Origin: Trichobilharzia szidati
Taxonomy: Eukaryota; Platyhelminthes; Trematoda; Strigeidida; Schistosomatidae
Assembly (NCBI GenBank): GCA_944472155.2
Contig: OX235277.1
Location: 24,376,804-24,440,803 of the forward strand
Direction: 5' to 3'
Length of the DNA stretch: 64,000 bases
The notes under the pieces were generated by a model. It saw only the letters and a list, made by a program, of their open reading frames with translations, was not told the DNA's origin and did no database searches. Numbering within the stretch: the stretch's first letter is position 1; every line of letters starts with the position of its first letter. The position numbers and the translations under genes are program-made. Shown here in pieces: positions 12,042-23,164 of this stretch.

Positions 12042-12212
12042 CGTTGGTGGCACAGCGGTTAAGACTGTCGCTGACCATGCACATGGTCCCCTGCCGACGC
12101 ACACCTGATATCATTGGTCGGCCTGTAAAATTTGGGCTACCGATATCATGCTGAAAATTCCATACTTGTACCAAAAATACTGTGTGGTTTCAAGCTATAA
12201 TAAAAAAAACAA
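12042..12212 (+). mobile_element. SINE B copy
   Basis: tRNA-Gly-like head with a damaged B box, then the SINE B tail (GGCCTGTAAAATTTGGGCTACCGATATCA..., TGCTGAAAATTCCATACTTGTACC) and an A-rich end. It has the same head family as SINE A but a different body. Inserted in the LINE D copy. Confidence 0.75.
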
Positions 12213-12237
12213 AATAAAAGTATAGCTTAACAAAGAA

Positions 12238-12640
12238 TATTTCCAACAGGTTGCAGACCTTTATCAACAGCTGTCTTCGTTCTATGCTGAAGATCAGATG
12301 GCCGGAAAGAGTCACTAACAGGAAACTATGGGAACAAACAAAACAAGAACCAATCGGTCAACAAATATGCAGGAGAAAGTGGAGATGGATTGGACACTCT
12401 CTGAGGAGGCCACTGGGTGACATCGTGCGTCAGGCCCTCGAATGGAACCCGAAAGGGAAGCGGCGAGTGGGACGTCCAAGGGTGACGGAGGAGATCGTGT
12501 GAAGAGGAGCTGAAACAGTATGGACTAACATGGATGCAAGTGAAAAGTACAGCAGAAGACAGAAGCAAGTGGAGACGTGCAGTTGAAGCCCTATTTTCCA
12601 CTAGGAACCCAAGGGAACAATAATACAATAATAATAATAG
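12238..12640 (+). mobile_element. RTE-type LINE, C-terminal and 3' end fragment
   Basis: Plus-strand frame reads the RTE tail: RSMLKIRWPERVTNRKLWEQ, RRKWRWIGHSLRRPLGDIVRQ and GKRRVGRPRVT, followed by the 3' end with AACAATAATACAATAATAATAAT. 5'-truncated, as is usual for target-primed insertion. Nested in LINE D next to SINE B. Confidence 0.85.
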
Positions 12641-13050
12641 CTTGACAACCTCATCGATAGATTTTCCCTCCTTACCTAGCACTCAACGCCTAGCATCAAT
12701 ATTACTCACCACATTATACCACCTAAAATGGGAAAGAGAACACAGACACATAGAAATTTCATGTCTTCTACTCTCAGTCACCATATTTCACAACTATAAA
12801 AAAGAAAAAAGCGAACTGCTGAACAGCAAACATTTTCTTTGACCGATAGTCTGGTACCCCGTGTACACCAGTGTTGATGCAGGTCGGTAGATGCCACACG
12901 AGCCTTTTGCATCTGTGCTGAGATTTCGTCAGCGATCAGCTCGTTCAGACAGATGCAGCTTCTGAAATAAGTGTAGTTGTCAACATGCCTTACCACTTCA
13001 TCCACTGTCCTTAAGCGAAGAGTCTATGTAGTCCAGTCATGTAGCATCAT

Positions 13051-14105
13051 TTTACATTTCACAGGACCGAATAGCACGCCAAACATTCAAAGATTGCTTA
13101 TAACATGAAGGTCATAGTTTCGATCCCTGTTGGGACGGGGTGGTGTTGGGTGCGTATTGTAGAAGAATTCTAAACAGGAGAAAACAGCAACAGTAACTTA
13201 ATCAACAAGGGCTTTGTTGAAGGGTCATGTAGTAAACGGCAAGTATATCTTTATCTAACATCACACTGTATGCTTCTTTTAAGATTTATCTAAATTCTAA
13301 TCATACTGAATTAAATAGGGGGGGGGGGGTGGCAAGTGATTACTTCATATCTGTCAATCAAAGGTTATTAGGTAATTTCACCAACGACTTACAGTTACCT
13401 ACCACTTAATTGCGTTTAGGATTCTGTCTAAGCCTCCGTGATTTCCATAAATTGACGACCTCATTATTTGTTGGATCTCATAGTTTATTCAGGAGAGTAT
13501 AGGGTTAGTAATCTGTGGAGGCTTCTGGTTTTAACCCTTTCCGTTGCATCGATATCGATCTGCCGATTCGAGATTATCCCAGTCTTTTGAGGTTGATGGT
13601 TGGTTGCAATCAGCAGGAAGTCCTAGTCTTAGGTTTCATGCTCATTGACATTCATCACTATGGAGTATATGAGGAGTCAAGAGAACTCGTGCCCCTTCAC
13701 ACAACCAGACTCTTGTCATTCGGCAGTTTAAAGGTTGGAAAGCCTCAAGTATAGGCTTTTTTCATGAATATGGTTAAAATGAGGTAGGTAAAGCGAATGA
13801 AATAAAATGGGATATTTTAAGAACTTTTTTGAGAACTTTGGAAAAGGTGGATGAAAACGTGAGATAAGTGTGAAAAAATGTGTGTGTTGGGGGGGGGGTT
13901 GGGATAATTTCCTTGAGAACGTGGGGGCAAATAAAAAATATAATAACAGTGGGTTATAATGTTGCAACTCTCTCAGAGGTGTTTCGTCCACATGTCGTCA
14001 TTTCAAAACTGTCCACATAATTACACTTTTTACTGCACGTTCGGCATGTGCATTCTCCAACTGGGCACTTATTGCTGCTTGACAGTAAGGTATATATATA
14101 GTCTT
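13051..14105. other. Unassigned intron DNA with simple-sequence runs
   Basis: Contains a G-run at 13317-13329 and a second near 13890-13899. 13590-13720 resembles the dispersed repeat F seen at 40560-40690 (CAGGAAG...TTAGGTTTC.TGCTCATTG.CATTCATCA). No gene recognised. Confidence 0.45.
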
Positions 14106-14508
14106 GGGACTTTCATCAACATCTGCCTTCGCTGGCTCCGCACTGAACATCAGAAATAAGTAGAAACAAAGAATTCTATGAATGAACCAATCAACAACCT
14201 ATTGCTCAATAAATATTCTGAAGACAATGGAGATGGGTTGGAAACGTAATTGAAGAGACTGTCGTCGGGTGACATCACGCGCCAGACACACCCTCGAGTG
14301 AAACCCGAATAGGAAATGAAAAGTTGGGCATGGCTTCCACGGTGATGTTGAAGAGATCGTGTGAGAAGGGGGTGGGGTAAAAGCTTATGGGTAATCTTGA
14401 GGCCAGATGAAGAGGACTAAGGAGAACAAGACAAAATGGAGACGTTCTGTTGAAGTCCTATGTTCCAGTTGGGATCCAAGAGAATAATAACAAGATAACA
14501 ATAATAGT
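14106..14508 (+). mobile_element. RTE-type LINE tail, decayed
   Basis: Follows the same path as 12238-12640 at DNA level (ACAATGGAGATGGGTTGGAAACG, CACGCGCCAGAC, then GTTGAAGTCCTATGTTCC and an AATAATAACAAGATAACAATAATAG end), but with frame breaks. 5'-truncated. Confidence 0.7.
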
Positions 14509-15034
14509 CGTGAGAGGACTCATTTCCCTTATGAGATGTTTTAAAGTGCTTCATTGAAGATTAGAGTGAAAGATAGCGACATTAACTGACCCTACACAAT
14601 TGTTTCAAGTGTGATGTAGCCACACGTAAGAACTGTTCAGATGAATTAAGTCCTTCATTATCGAAAGCTTAAGATTTCTAAGCAAAAAACAATCTCTCCT
14701 CTTAAAGTAATTTAGTGCATGGTGACTAACACTGGATTGCTTACCTCTGGAACGGGGTTCAGGGTGATCAAGAATACTCTGACTCCTGGAGGAGGCTCAC
14801 TAATTCACCTCGCGGTAGGTGGTTTAAAACTCACGACAGACCCAAATTGGGGGTGGACCTGGGCGTGTTGTAGCTTTTTTCAGTGGTGAGGCCTCACGGT
14901 TCTTCCTTTAAAATACTACTGGATTCTACTGCTAGTCACTATACATCGTATTACTTCAAGTGAATCCTCAAACATCCTCAAAGAATCCCCACCAGGAGCA
15001 GACCTGTTAGCGAAAACCGACTTAGAAACAAATG
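14509..15034. other. Unassigned intron DNA
   Basis: No coding domain, tRNA-like promoter or window-internal repeat partner recognised. Confidence 0.4.
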
Positions 15035-16215
15035 TTCTTTTGGGTTCCGAGTGGAGCATAAGTCTTCTAAAACACATCTCCATTTTGTCCTATTCTCAAT
15101 GGTCCTCTTGAGTTGGCCCCAAGATGGTCCATAGTCTCTCATCTCCTCCCCCACCACACGGTCTCTTCCGTGTCATCCTCGAGGTGACGCTCAGCGCTTC
15201 GTTTCTTATTATTGAAGTTCCACTTGAGAGTCTGTTTGGCGCGTGATGTTACCCAATGGTCTCCTCAGTGTGTTTCCAATCCATCTCTTCACTTTCTTCG
15301 AAATATTTTGTTGGTTGGACAATAGGTTCTTGGTCGCTTCGTTCCCAGAGTTTCTTGTTGCTAATTCTGTCTGGCTAGACACCTGATTTTCGGTATGGAG
15401 CCAGAAAAGGAGGCAGCTGGCTGTTGAAAACGTTTGTTTGTTTGTGGGGCTCACACCAAGTTTCTGACTGACATAGAAGAACTGGCCAACTTAACATTGG
15501 TGTTAAAAATCCGAAGTTTGTTCCTTTTTACGGAGTGCAAGAGATTTCCAAACTGATTTCAGAGTGATGAAGGTCTGTGTGTGTTGCTCTTCCGATTGTG
15601 CTTTTGACATCCACATCCGTGTCGATTGTCTGTAGTTGAAACGAAACTGCCTAGATAAGTGAAAGGAGTGACCTCTTTGAAATTTATTCCGTTGATAGTG
15701 ACTGATACCTGCTGTCGTTGGTTATTCTCATCACCTCCGTCTTCTGTATGTTTATTTGAATTCCTGTCTTTGTTGCTTACCTCTTCTGCTAAATTATTGG
15801 TTTCCGCCTATAAGTCTTCAAGTTTATGTGAAATGAGATATAAATTGTCTGCGACATCCACATCTTCTAGAGTCTCTTCTTGTCGGTCCAACCCGTCTTC
15901 CTGTCTTCTGGCTTCCCACAGTTTTCCGCATAACCCAGTCAACCACAGTTACTATTATCACCGATGATACTAGGCAGTCTTGTCTAACCCTTGTCTTAAC
16001 TTCATAGGTTTCGTTGAGTTTTCTGTTGTGGATTATGTGGCGCATGGCATTGTCAGATCTCTGTTGAATGAGGTTGATAAAGATTTGGAGCACTCCATAG
16101 TTAGTGTTGAAGTAGTTTCCGGATTATTCCATGGTCAACGCTGTAGAAGACCTTTTCAAAGTAGTCGATCAAGTCAGGGTGGGATTTGTGGAACTAGGTT
16201 ATGCACACTCCTAAC
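15035..16215 (-). pseudogene. RTE-type LINE, RT to 3' end
   Basis: Minus-strand element: the 3' tail lies at 15035-15300, the C-terminal region at 15300-15700 and the RT palm region at 15824-16215. The frame 15824-16093 reads DNAMRHIIHNRKLNETYEVKTRVRQDC, the thumb/palm junction, ending in a changed QGC block. Several frameshifts. Truncated at its 5' side near 16215, where element C starts. Confidence 0.75.
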
Positions 16216-16249
16216 ACCCAACTAACAGATGAAAAATTATAAAATAATA

Positions 16250-16745
16250 TTTCCAGTGGTTCTCTAACTGATGTCAACTCATGATGAAATCCTCCATGCA
16301 ATCAAACAAAATCCCTACAAAACCAGTACTTGAAAATTAATCTGATGCTCACTAGTGACTGGCCCTATTCAGGCAGTTAACCTGGGGTTCTAGTGCCAAG
16401 CCGTGACCAGTAGGGTACAGCAGGTCGAAGGTTAAGCAGTAACTCATCGAAGAAGACATTGCGAAATGGTCACCCTATGTCGTGAATTGGCAGAAGTTAG
16501 AATTCAAGAATCATTGGATCTGGTCTCAGTGGCTCAATTGTCTACGGGCTCGCTGTCCTTGTAACCAGAAGGTCTTGGGTTCGAACCTCTGCGGTGGGTA
16601 CGTACTAATAAAGGGTCCCAAACTAGGACGAAACAGCTGTCCAGTACTCCCAGGTTTTCTAGTGGTTCTCTAACTGATGTCAGCCCATGATGAAATCCTC
16701 CATGCAATCAAAGTCATAGTACACACTTGATTGGTAGATTTTAAT
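16250..16745 (+). mobile_element. Element C, head-to-tail partial dimer
   Basis: 16255-16335 is the 3' end of one unit (GGTTCTCTAACTGATGTCA to CCAGTACTTG). A second unit follows, with its 5' region (16350-16480), tRNA-like part (box A AGTGGCTCAATTGTCTACG, B box GGTTCGAACC at 16579-16588), ribozyme remnant (16612-16660) and again the 3' end. The repeated AGTGGT is at 16255 and 16661, so the period is 406 bp. The ribozyme core here is altered (AATAAAGG in place of CTGAAGAG). Confidence 0.75.
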
Positions 16746-16844
16746 GCCAGTGTCTATCATCATCCAGGGTGACCAATTTGAATTATTACTTCTTAACTTT
16801 GATCTGAAAGGCCTAATTAAGTTTTTTATCCTGAATGAATACAA

Positions 16845-17060
16845 ATTTTTTGTGTTTGTCTACGCTTTTTGTGGAGTATATGGCTTCAAACTTGGGGTTT
16901 ATATACAGTTTCATTAGCAGTGGAGTTATTGTGTTTAAAGGGTGGAATTGTCTAGCCTCAAGTCCCCAACCTCCTCTCTTTTGTGAGTTAGGTTTAAGGG
17001 TATATATTGGCTGGGAATCGATCCTCAGCCATATGATGCGTAGTTAGGGAGAATTATACC
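16845..17060 (-). mobile_element. SINE A copy, strongly diverged
   Basis: The tail part GTGGAGTATATGGCTTCAAAC, the middle part TCATTAGCAGTGGAG and a head part GGCTGGGAATCGATCCTCAGCC follow the SINE A order in reverse. The tRNA-like head is barely recognisable. Confidence 0.5.
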
Positions 17061-17094
17061 CGCCTCCCCCATCCTCCTAAACCATCGACACACT

Positions 17095-18125
17095 ATTATT
17101 TTATTTATTTAAACACAGAAGAAACTTGGTACAATATGGTACCAAGAAAGATGCGCCACACAATAATAATAAAACAACATAGATCAAAAGTAAAAAATAT
17201 AAGTAGAGAATGGATAAAGAACTTCATCTGGAAGGAAGACGGTCATACTTAACAAGTTCAAACAGTATTCATTAACTGTCATCCGGAAGGGAAGAAAGAA
17301 GGAAATTGCAACACGTTCTCTATTGATTACGATTCTTGGCCATATCCGATAACGTTTCGAGCCATCGATTCGAGCTGTCTGGCGGACCCCGACCAGGTAG
17401 TCGTGACGCACCAACTGATGCTAATCTAGCACAAACTTCCTTCATCCCACGACTTCACGTCATTGACTGACCACCCCTCCGCCTTTTCCATCCCGTCCCA
17501 AGGCTGGCGAACAGAGACATGTACGGAAGCCTCTGGGATGACATTCGCAGCACATGTCCAAGCCACCAGAGCCAGATGACGATACTCAATGAATGGTGAT
17601 CTCCACTGTGTTCAAACACACGCCGCCGAACCTCAGAATTACTCACGCGATGATGCCATCGAACGCAAGCGATCCTGCGGAGACAGCGATTATCGAACAC
17701 GCAGAGTCGCCGCACATCGCCAGCTTGGAGAGGCCAGGTTTCACAGGCGTAGAGCAACACAGCCCGCACCGAAGTATTGTATACCCGACCTTTGACAGCC
17801 AGGATAACGTCGCGACGGCGCCAGAGGTGGCTCAAGTTGATGCATGCCACCCTAGTCTTCATTATATGGTTGGAAATCTCATCCATCACCCCTCCGCCAG
17901 CACTTACACAACTACCCAGATACACAAACTTATCAACAACTTCAAGCGGTTCACCTGCAAGAGTGAGTGAGTGCAAGTACAGGCTCCTGCCAATCTTGTA
18001 ACAGTACTTTGCACTTAGACGGCGCAAAGTACATACCATACAGACACACTGTTGAGTGAATATAAATACATCAAGTGTATACTGTGAACATTTATGTACG
18101 TACAACATCCGATATCCGTTCAAGA
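17095..18125 (-). pseudogene. Non-LTR retrotransposon E, C-terminal region
   Basis: Minus-strand frame of 222 codons (17455-18123). From about residue 50 it reads LTLAGEPLEVVDKFVYLGSC, then MDEISNHIMKTRVACINLSHLWRRR, VLLYACETWPL and RRIACVRWHHRVSNSEVRRRV. This is the post-RT connection and C-terminal domain found in flatworm LINEs. It is related to, but distinct from, LINE D at 31044-31733. The frame lacks the RT catalytic boxes and ends within a 3' region (17095-17450) with ACAATAATAATAAAACAAC. 5'-truncated. Confidence 0.75.
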
Positions 18126-18334
18126 CGGCGTATTATTATGTCATAACACGAAATTTTAAGCATACACAGCATAAATCTCTCATTACACTTGTATGACCCT
18201 GAATAACCTGAGAGACAAGACCAGATATAGTGCGTTGTCCATAGCCTGCTTGTTGCGTAAGCACTTGTATGGAGTAATTGAGTTGCATCATGTTCCCATG
18301 CTAGAACCACAAATAAGCCTACAAAGCTATTAAT

Positions 18335-18545
18335 ATTTCCTTGAGTTCCAACTCCATTTTGCCCTATTCTCCGCAGTCCTATTTATAGCTGGCTCCACGA
18401 CCGCCCTCCTCATAAGCTCTCATCTGTTTTTCACACAATCTCCTACATGTCACCCTCGCAACCAAACGCAACTGGTCATCTCCCACTAGATATCATGGGG
18501 CGTGGTGTCATTCAGTGGTCTCCTTAGCATATTTCCTGCCCACTA
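18335..18545 (-). mobile_element. RTE-type LINE 3' end fragment
   Basis: Short minus-strand piece of the RTE tail (TTCCTTGAGTTCCAACTCC, CACACAATCTCCTACATGTC, GGTGTCATTCAGTGGTCTCC). It lies about 290 bp upstream of exon 3. Confidence 0.65.
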
Positions 18546-18832
18546 CACTATTGAGTGAATATAAATACACTACTACACATCTAACTCTGTTTTACTGCAC
18601 ACTAGGTGTTATTTCTGCCTTTATATCTTTGCCACTTTGCCTAATTCTACCCACAGTAGTTGTTTTTTTTAATTATGCAATATGGATTTCAGTTTTTAAT
18701 GTATGCAAATTTTCCAGTCATCATCATCAAAATCAGCTTGTCCTTAGCTGTTGTTGTTGCTGTTGTTTTCTAATTAAAATAATAAAAAAAGAAATCAATA
18801 TGTATGCCTATAATTTATCTACTTCTATGAAG

Positions 18833-19270
18833 GCTATTCGTAATGGACCCTCACAACCACAACCACAAGCAACACCACCACCACCTCCAACACCTGCCAG
18901 ACCATCATTTTCTTCAAAACCAGCTGATTATAACTATCCTAGGTCAAATTTTTACAGAAGACTATCTACAGATTGTTTTAGTCAGGCGAGTACAAATATC
19001 ATGCCAAACAGTTCAGTACAGACTATCACACATTCATCAACAATACCGATATCACCTCCAGTAACAATAATGAATAATAATAATGATAGCAATACTCATA
19101 CTAATCCTAACAACAATATAATACTGAGTTATACTGTTAGTGGTAATGTTACTAGTGGGTATACTGCTGTTGTATCTCCATCCCCACCACCTCCACCACC
19201 GCCGCCACCACCACCACCTCCTTCTGGACGTTCTCCACGACGAAAACAGAGTAATTCGAATCGTTATCAG
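18833..19270 (+). CDS. WIP-like protein, exon 3: low-complexity and polyproline region
   Basis: The acceptor CTACTTCTATGAAG ends at 18832, in phase 0 with exon 2. Residues 181-326. It begins AIRNGPSQPQPQATPPPPPT, passes an Asn-rich stretch and ends with 13 consecutive prolines (residues 298-310) followed by SGRSPRRKQSNSNRYQ. The donor CAG/GTAAGT at 19270/19271 is a perfect consensus. Polyproline stretches of this kind serve as SH3/profilin sites in the family. The start of the exon is the least certain boundary, as other AGs lie upstream. Confidence 0.78.
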
Positions 19271-19474
19271 GTAAGTGATGAGTGTTGTGTATGTACGTGT
19301 ACGTGCACGTTTCTTTCTTTCTCGTTACATGCTTATTTAGTGTGGATTGAGGATCGCAGTGATGTTTTTGCGAATAGAGTATAAAACAGCAAACGGCACG
19401 ACAGGATATCCTAGTGGCGTAAAACAATTGACAGAATATATGTATGCGTAAAACTCGGGTGTATTGTTTAATGG

Positions 19475-19672
19475 GTGCGTCGGTGGCACAGTGGTTATTA
19501 GGACTCTCGCCGACCATGCACATGGTCCGGGGTTCGATTCCCTGCCGACGCACGCCTGATATCTATGGTCGGCCTGCAAAATTTGGGCTACCGATATCAC
19601 ATGCTGAAAATTCCATACCTGTACCGAAAATACGGTGTGGAATCAAGCTATAATCAAAAATAAAAATAAAAA
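19475..19672 (+). mobile_element. SINE B copy, well preserved
   Basis: Head GCGTCGGTGGCACAGTGG with an intact B box (GGTTCGATTCC) and a perfect 7-bp acceptor stem (GCGTCGG with CCGACGC). The anticodon arm is an extended palindrome (GACCATG/CATGGTC), so this is a pseudo-tRNA. The body and tail are shared with 12042-12212 and 63007-63185. Ends in an AATAAAAATAAA-type tail. Confidence 0.85.
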
Positions 19673-19689
19673 AAACACACACAAGTATA

Positions 19690-20325
19690 CGCGCACACAG
19701 GAAGTCCTACTCACTGCCTTCACGTGGCGGAGGTGTTTTTCACCAAAGTGAGAGGGCGAAAGCGGATGCCCGGCGCTCTTCACCGGGTTGACTGTCCATC
19801 GGATGACAGTCTAGGGGAGATGACTAAACCCTGATTCCAAACCTCCAACGACTGGCGTGTGAAGCTTACTGGAGCTCACCGGCAGACGTATGGACAAAGG
19901 GCTTGTTGGATGTCCTAGATGTCTGGCCCCATTCAAAAAGGCGTATGAACCAAACTCCGGTCACCGGCTGCCAATGGATAGTGGACTGTCTACTCCACTC
20001 CTACTGCCTTGTAGGTCACACTTGGTTGTGTAAAGGCTAGAGCTGCACTCTAAAACAAAAGGCCGAGCGATTCTGGAGACATCACTCGAACCAAATTCCC
20101 ATGAAACTTCATGAACTCTCTTACATGGCTTGGTACAGTCAAGGCTGATATGGAGTGCATGGGGCTACAAACCGTCTACGGACTCCGTTTGTGGAACAAG
20201 AATTGGATAACCCTGTCGCAAAACCTTGCATCAGATCGCCGCGCCTGGGCAGCGATGATTCGAGATGTTCATGAAGCCGGCTCATCCTCCCGTAGGAGAT
20301 AGCCGAAGTAAAGTAAAGTAAGTAA
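19690..20325 (+). pseudogene. Non-LTR retrotransposon C-terminal fragment
   Basis: The frame 20111-20302 ends NWITLSQNLASDRRAWAAMIRDVHEAGS, a LINE C-terminal signature (WxxLAxDRxxW...). It is followed by a short repeat tail GAAGTAAAGTAAAGTAAGTAAG. Upstream DNA (19690-20110) is GC-richer than its surroundings and looks like the same element's 5' region, so this may be another internally deleted copy. The clade is not certain. Confidence 0.55.
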
Positions 20326-20329
20326 GTGA

Positions 20330-21990
20330 AACAGTATTGTTTACTGAATGATGAAGTTTCGAACACAATTTTTCATTGTTCATAATCTCATACCTTCAAT
20401 TATAACTACACAATTTCGAAATGTGAGTTCTACAGTTCTGTTTTGATTCTTTACCATTCGTCGTAAGGCGGGTAGGATTTTTTTTCAGACGTCCGGGTGG
20501 ACAGGTGCTAAATCATTCGTGTTAAACGTATATACAGTTGATTCGATAAATAAACCTTCCATTATTATGTTCGGAAATACGATGATGAACCTGCCTATTT
20601 GTACGCCCGACGTAGCTGGCTCTGCAGCTACAGTCAAATTGGTAGATACATATAGAGGAAGCAAATTTAGGTAGTTTATACTTATTTCTCGAACGTAGAA
20701 TAGGAGTGGTTGTGAAGAGACACCGTACCTCTGCTGCATAAAAAGCTCTTTTAACTGCATTCTTCAGGCGCTGTGTTATTATTTCTCTGATGTTGTCATC
20801 GAGGAACTGCAGTTTTATGAACAGTGGTTTTTTCAAAAAAACTGTTGCCATACTGACTCTCCTAGGTACTGAATTCATATTTTTCTCAATGAATTTATCT
20901 GGATAACCATTTTTTTCCAAGTAATTCTCTAATAATCCTAAGCTCCTCATTGAGGTAGTCGTCTGAAGAGATTAACCTAGCTATATCAACCAGACACTTT
21001 ACCAGGTTACGTTTATATTTCAAAGGTACAAAACTCAAAAAATGAGTGTACTGAACTGTTGTTGTAGGTTTCCTATACACACTCCTTCTTAGTGTTCCAT
21101 CTTCTTTCCTCGTCATGAAGACGTCTAGGAATCAGATATAGTGATTACTTTCTTTCTCTATGGTAAAGTTTATTGCTAAATGGACGTCATTAAACTTGTC
21201 AAGGATGTTGATTGCATCATTCTCGTTTTTCATAACCAGAAATGTATCATCCATATATCGACAGTAGAAATCCAAGTCATTAACTACTCCTTTCAGTGGT
21301 CCATTGTCTAACTTAGCGAGGAAAAAATCAGCTAGGATTGGACCTAATCGGGAACCCATAGCTACACCATCAGTTTGTCTGTAATATTCAATATTGAATA
21401 AGAAATGAACATTCATTGTACATCTTCACTAACCATTTTGCTGTTGCGTGATATGGGGAATTACACATGTCCAACACTGGTCGAAGTGGCAAACCAATTT
21501 TATGCACTTTTGGTAGTCCATATCATCTTGGTGTAACCGTGCCAGTAGGCTTTAGGGATTCATATAAACCTTCTATGATGCTACTTTGTTGTTTAAGTCT
21601 TTTTAATGACTCTATTAGTTGTTTCTCCACTTTTTCTGTCGGATCAACGGAAGATGTGATTTTTTGAAATTTTCCATGATCACTGAGTATTTCATTCATC
21701 TTATCTATGTATTCTGTTTTATTCATTATTACTATTCCAGAGCCTTTATCAGGTTCCGTAATTAATAAGGTCAAACCTATGTGTGTTCAGAAGAAGTTTG
21801 TACAGCCACTTTCCTTACCTTGGCCATCGTTACATGAATGTATAAACCGGATTACTTCGCCCCCTCCCTCTAAACCTTTAAAAATTATCATTGCCCATAT
21901 TATTCTATTTTTTCCGACTACTTCTCTTAAATTACGTGTTATCCCTGTAAAATTATTTTATTCTTATGACCACTTCATCCTTAGTTACAA
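20330..21990 (-). pseudogene. Penelope-like retroelement: RT plus GIY-YIG endonuclease
   Basis: Consecutive minus-strand frames. 21523-21774 reads TLLITEPDKGSGIVIMNKTEY, the N-terminal RT region. 21132-21416 reads YYRQTDGVAMGSRLGPILADF and YCRYMDDTFLV (the catalytic YMDD). 20895-21116 reads RKPTTTVQYTHFLSFVPLKYKRNLV, then a linker. 20522-20950 ends in IYQFDCSCRASYVGRTNRQV...RISEH, the GIY-YIG-type endonuclease in which the Y-V-G block is present. Penelope-like elements combine exactly these two domains. Frame breaks near 21120 and 21420-21520 make it inactive. The 3' end is at 20330-20520. Third-intron insertion in antisense to the host gene. Confidence 0.9.
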
Positions 21991-22289
21991 GTTATCATTG
22001 TCCAAATCGTTTTATTTTCTATAGCAATCTGTCACGTAATCAACCTGTGCACACGCTTATTCCTTACTTACTTTTCAATTTTCCAAAATTATACATTATG
22101 CAATCCACGTGTTGTTGTAACCATTTCTACCTCTCTGACTGTGTGTTTTAATTTTATTCGTTAATTATCACCCCATTGACATGTTGACACTGACTAATTA
22201 TTGTTAACAAACATATCAGTGTCACTTGATTGGCAAAATGTTGTGTATTGTAATAAAAATGCTGAATATATTAGAGTAAAGCCAGAGAT

Positions 22290-22660
22290 GAGGATATAAT
22301 TGAAAAGTTAGAGAATCATTGGAAACTGTTTCGTCCTAGATCGGGACCCTTCGGCAGCTCGACCACTAGCCAATGTCATTGGCGAGTGTTTGTCCTCACG
22401 CCTGACATAGTGGACCCACTGGTCACAACTTCTCACGAACTGGTATAGGCTGCAACTTGTGGGTCATTGAAGCTGGGTGCCATTGAGTGAATGGTGTATT
22501 AGCATTAATTGTAATCAGCAGGTCCTGGGTTGCGAACCCTGCGGGAGGGGGGGTTGAGTACTGCTGAAGAGCCCTAAACTAGGACGAAACAGCTGTCCAG
22601 TACTTCTTTCTGGTCTCTAATGTTTTGGCTAACCGATGTCAGCTGGTGATCGAACTTCAA
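22290..22660. mobile_element. Element C, inverted pair
   Basis: Left arm (22300-22365) is the reverse-strand 3' end and ribozyme part of element C. A middle segment (CTAGCCAATGTCATTGGCG...) follows, and from about 22470 a plus-strand unit with B-box remnant, intact ribozyme core and 3' end (GCTAACCGATGTCAGC). The two halves face each other. Confidence 0.65.
22558..22603 (+). ncRNA. Hammerhead ribozyme of element C (core intact)
   Basis: Stem I strand GTACTG (22558-22563) pairs with CAGTAC (22598-22603). Core CTGAAGA is at 22564-22570. Helix II is GCCC with GGAC (one mismatch, C-A). GAAA is at 22586-22589, and helix III is the palindrome ACAGCTGT. The predicted cleavage site follows GTC at 22597. 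All conserved hammerhead bases (CUGANGA, GAA, A-U pair before H17) are present. Cleavage itself is inferred. Confidence 0.72.
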
Positions 22661-22900
22661 ACTTTGACCTATGAGTTTGACATGACCATCATTGCACAGG
22701 GTATTAGATAAACTAACTTGTTTTGTCTAATGGGCTCCACAGGATCCTTTAACCGACATAGTCAGTCTCTAGGAGAGTATGCGGGCTTGAATGCTAATTT
22801 TATTCTTGCCTTAGTAGGAATCCTACGTATGGTTTCAGAGGTTCCCTCTTTGTATAGAAGCATTACTGATTAAAAATCCCTATTGTTGTTTTCACATCTT
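22661..22900 (-). repeat. Penelope-like element fragment
   Basis: Follows the same path as 59640-59830 (ACAGGGTATTAGATAAACTAA, then GGCTCCACA...). Reverse translation suggests the decayed C-x-x-C...G endonuclease region. Too broken for a frame. Confidence 0.5.
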
Positions 22901-23164
22901 TCTGTCTATGTTTGTTATGCATGTGGTTCTTATTATTACCATCGACTCTACTTCTACAATTTTCTACATGTTTTTTGATTAATTTATCGGCACAATTAGT
23001 AAGTTTCCTGACTTAGATTTTCCTAGACACTATGTAGTTTTTTTCTGTCCTATTACTGAAGAACTTCACCAGTCCTTTTGACACTGACATGGGTTGGGAT
23101 GAACCGAAATCCGAATAGAACAGAGGTGGTCAAGTAGTTGGTGTTGTGCATCGACTTGTGTGAT
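22901..23164. other. Unassigned intron DNA
   Basis: Nothing recognisable; could belong to the flanking Penelope-like fragment. Confidence 0.3.

Larger units (their letters stand above)
11570..13050 (-). mobile_element. LINE D copy (3' part), split by nested insertions
   Basis: Left part 11570-12041 and right part 12645-13050 match the LINE at 37910-38760 in the same order and orientation (for example TTTCAACATAGAACTTTGCAC and the block ending ACCATCTCAATC, then CTCCTTACCTAGCACT). The minus-strand frame 12778-13005 reads VVRHVDNYTYFRSCICLNELIADEISAQMQKARVA, the post-RT region of LINE D. A SINE B (12042-12212) and an RTE tail (12238-12640) lie inside it, so they arrived later. Confidence 0.7.

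Noticed and set aside
18515..18832. Upstream part of the long frame before exon 3
   Set aside because: It overlaps the edge of an RTE fragment and encodes a hydrophobic, Cys-run peptide; the splice acceptor at 18832 fits the phase better.
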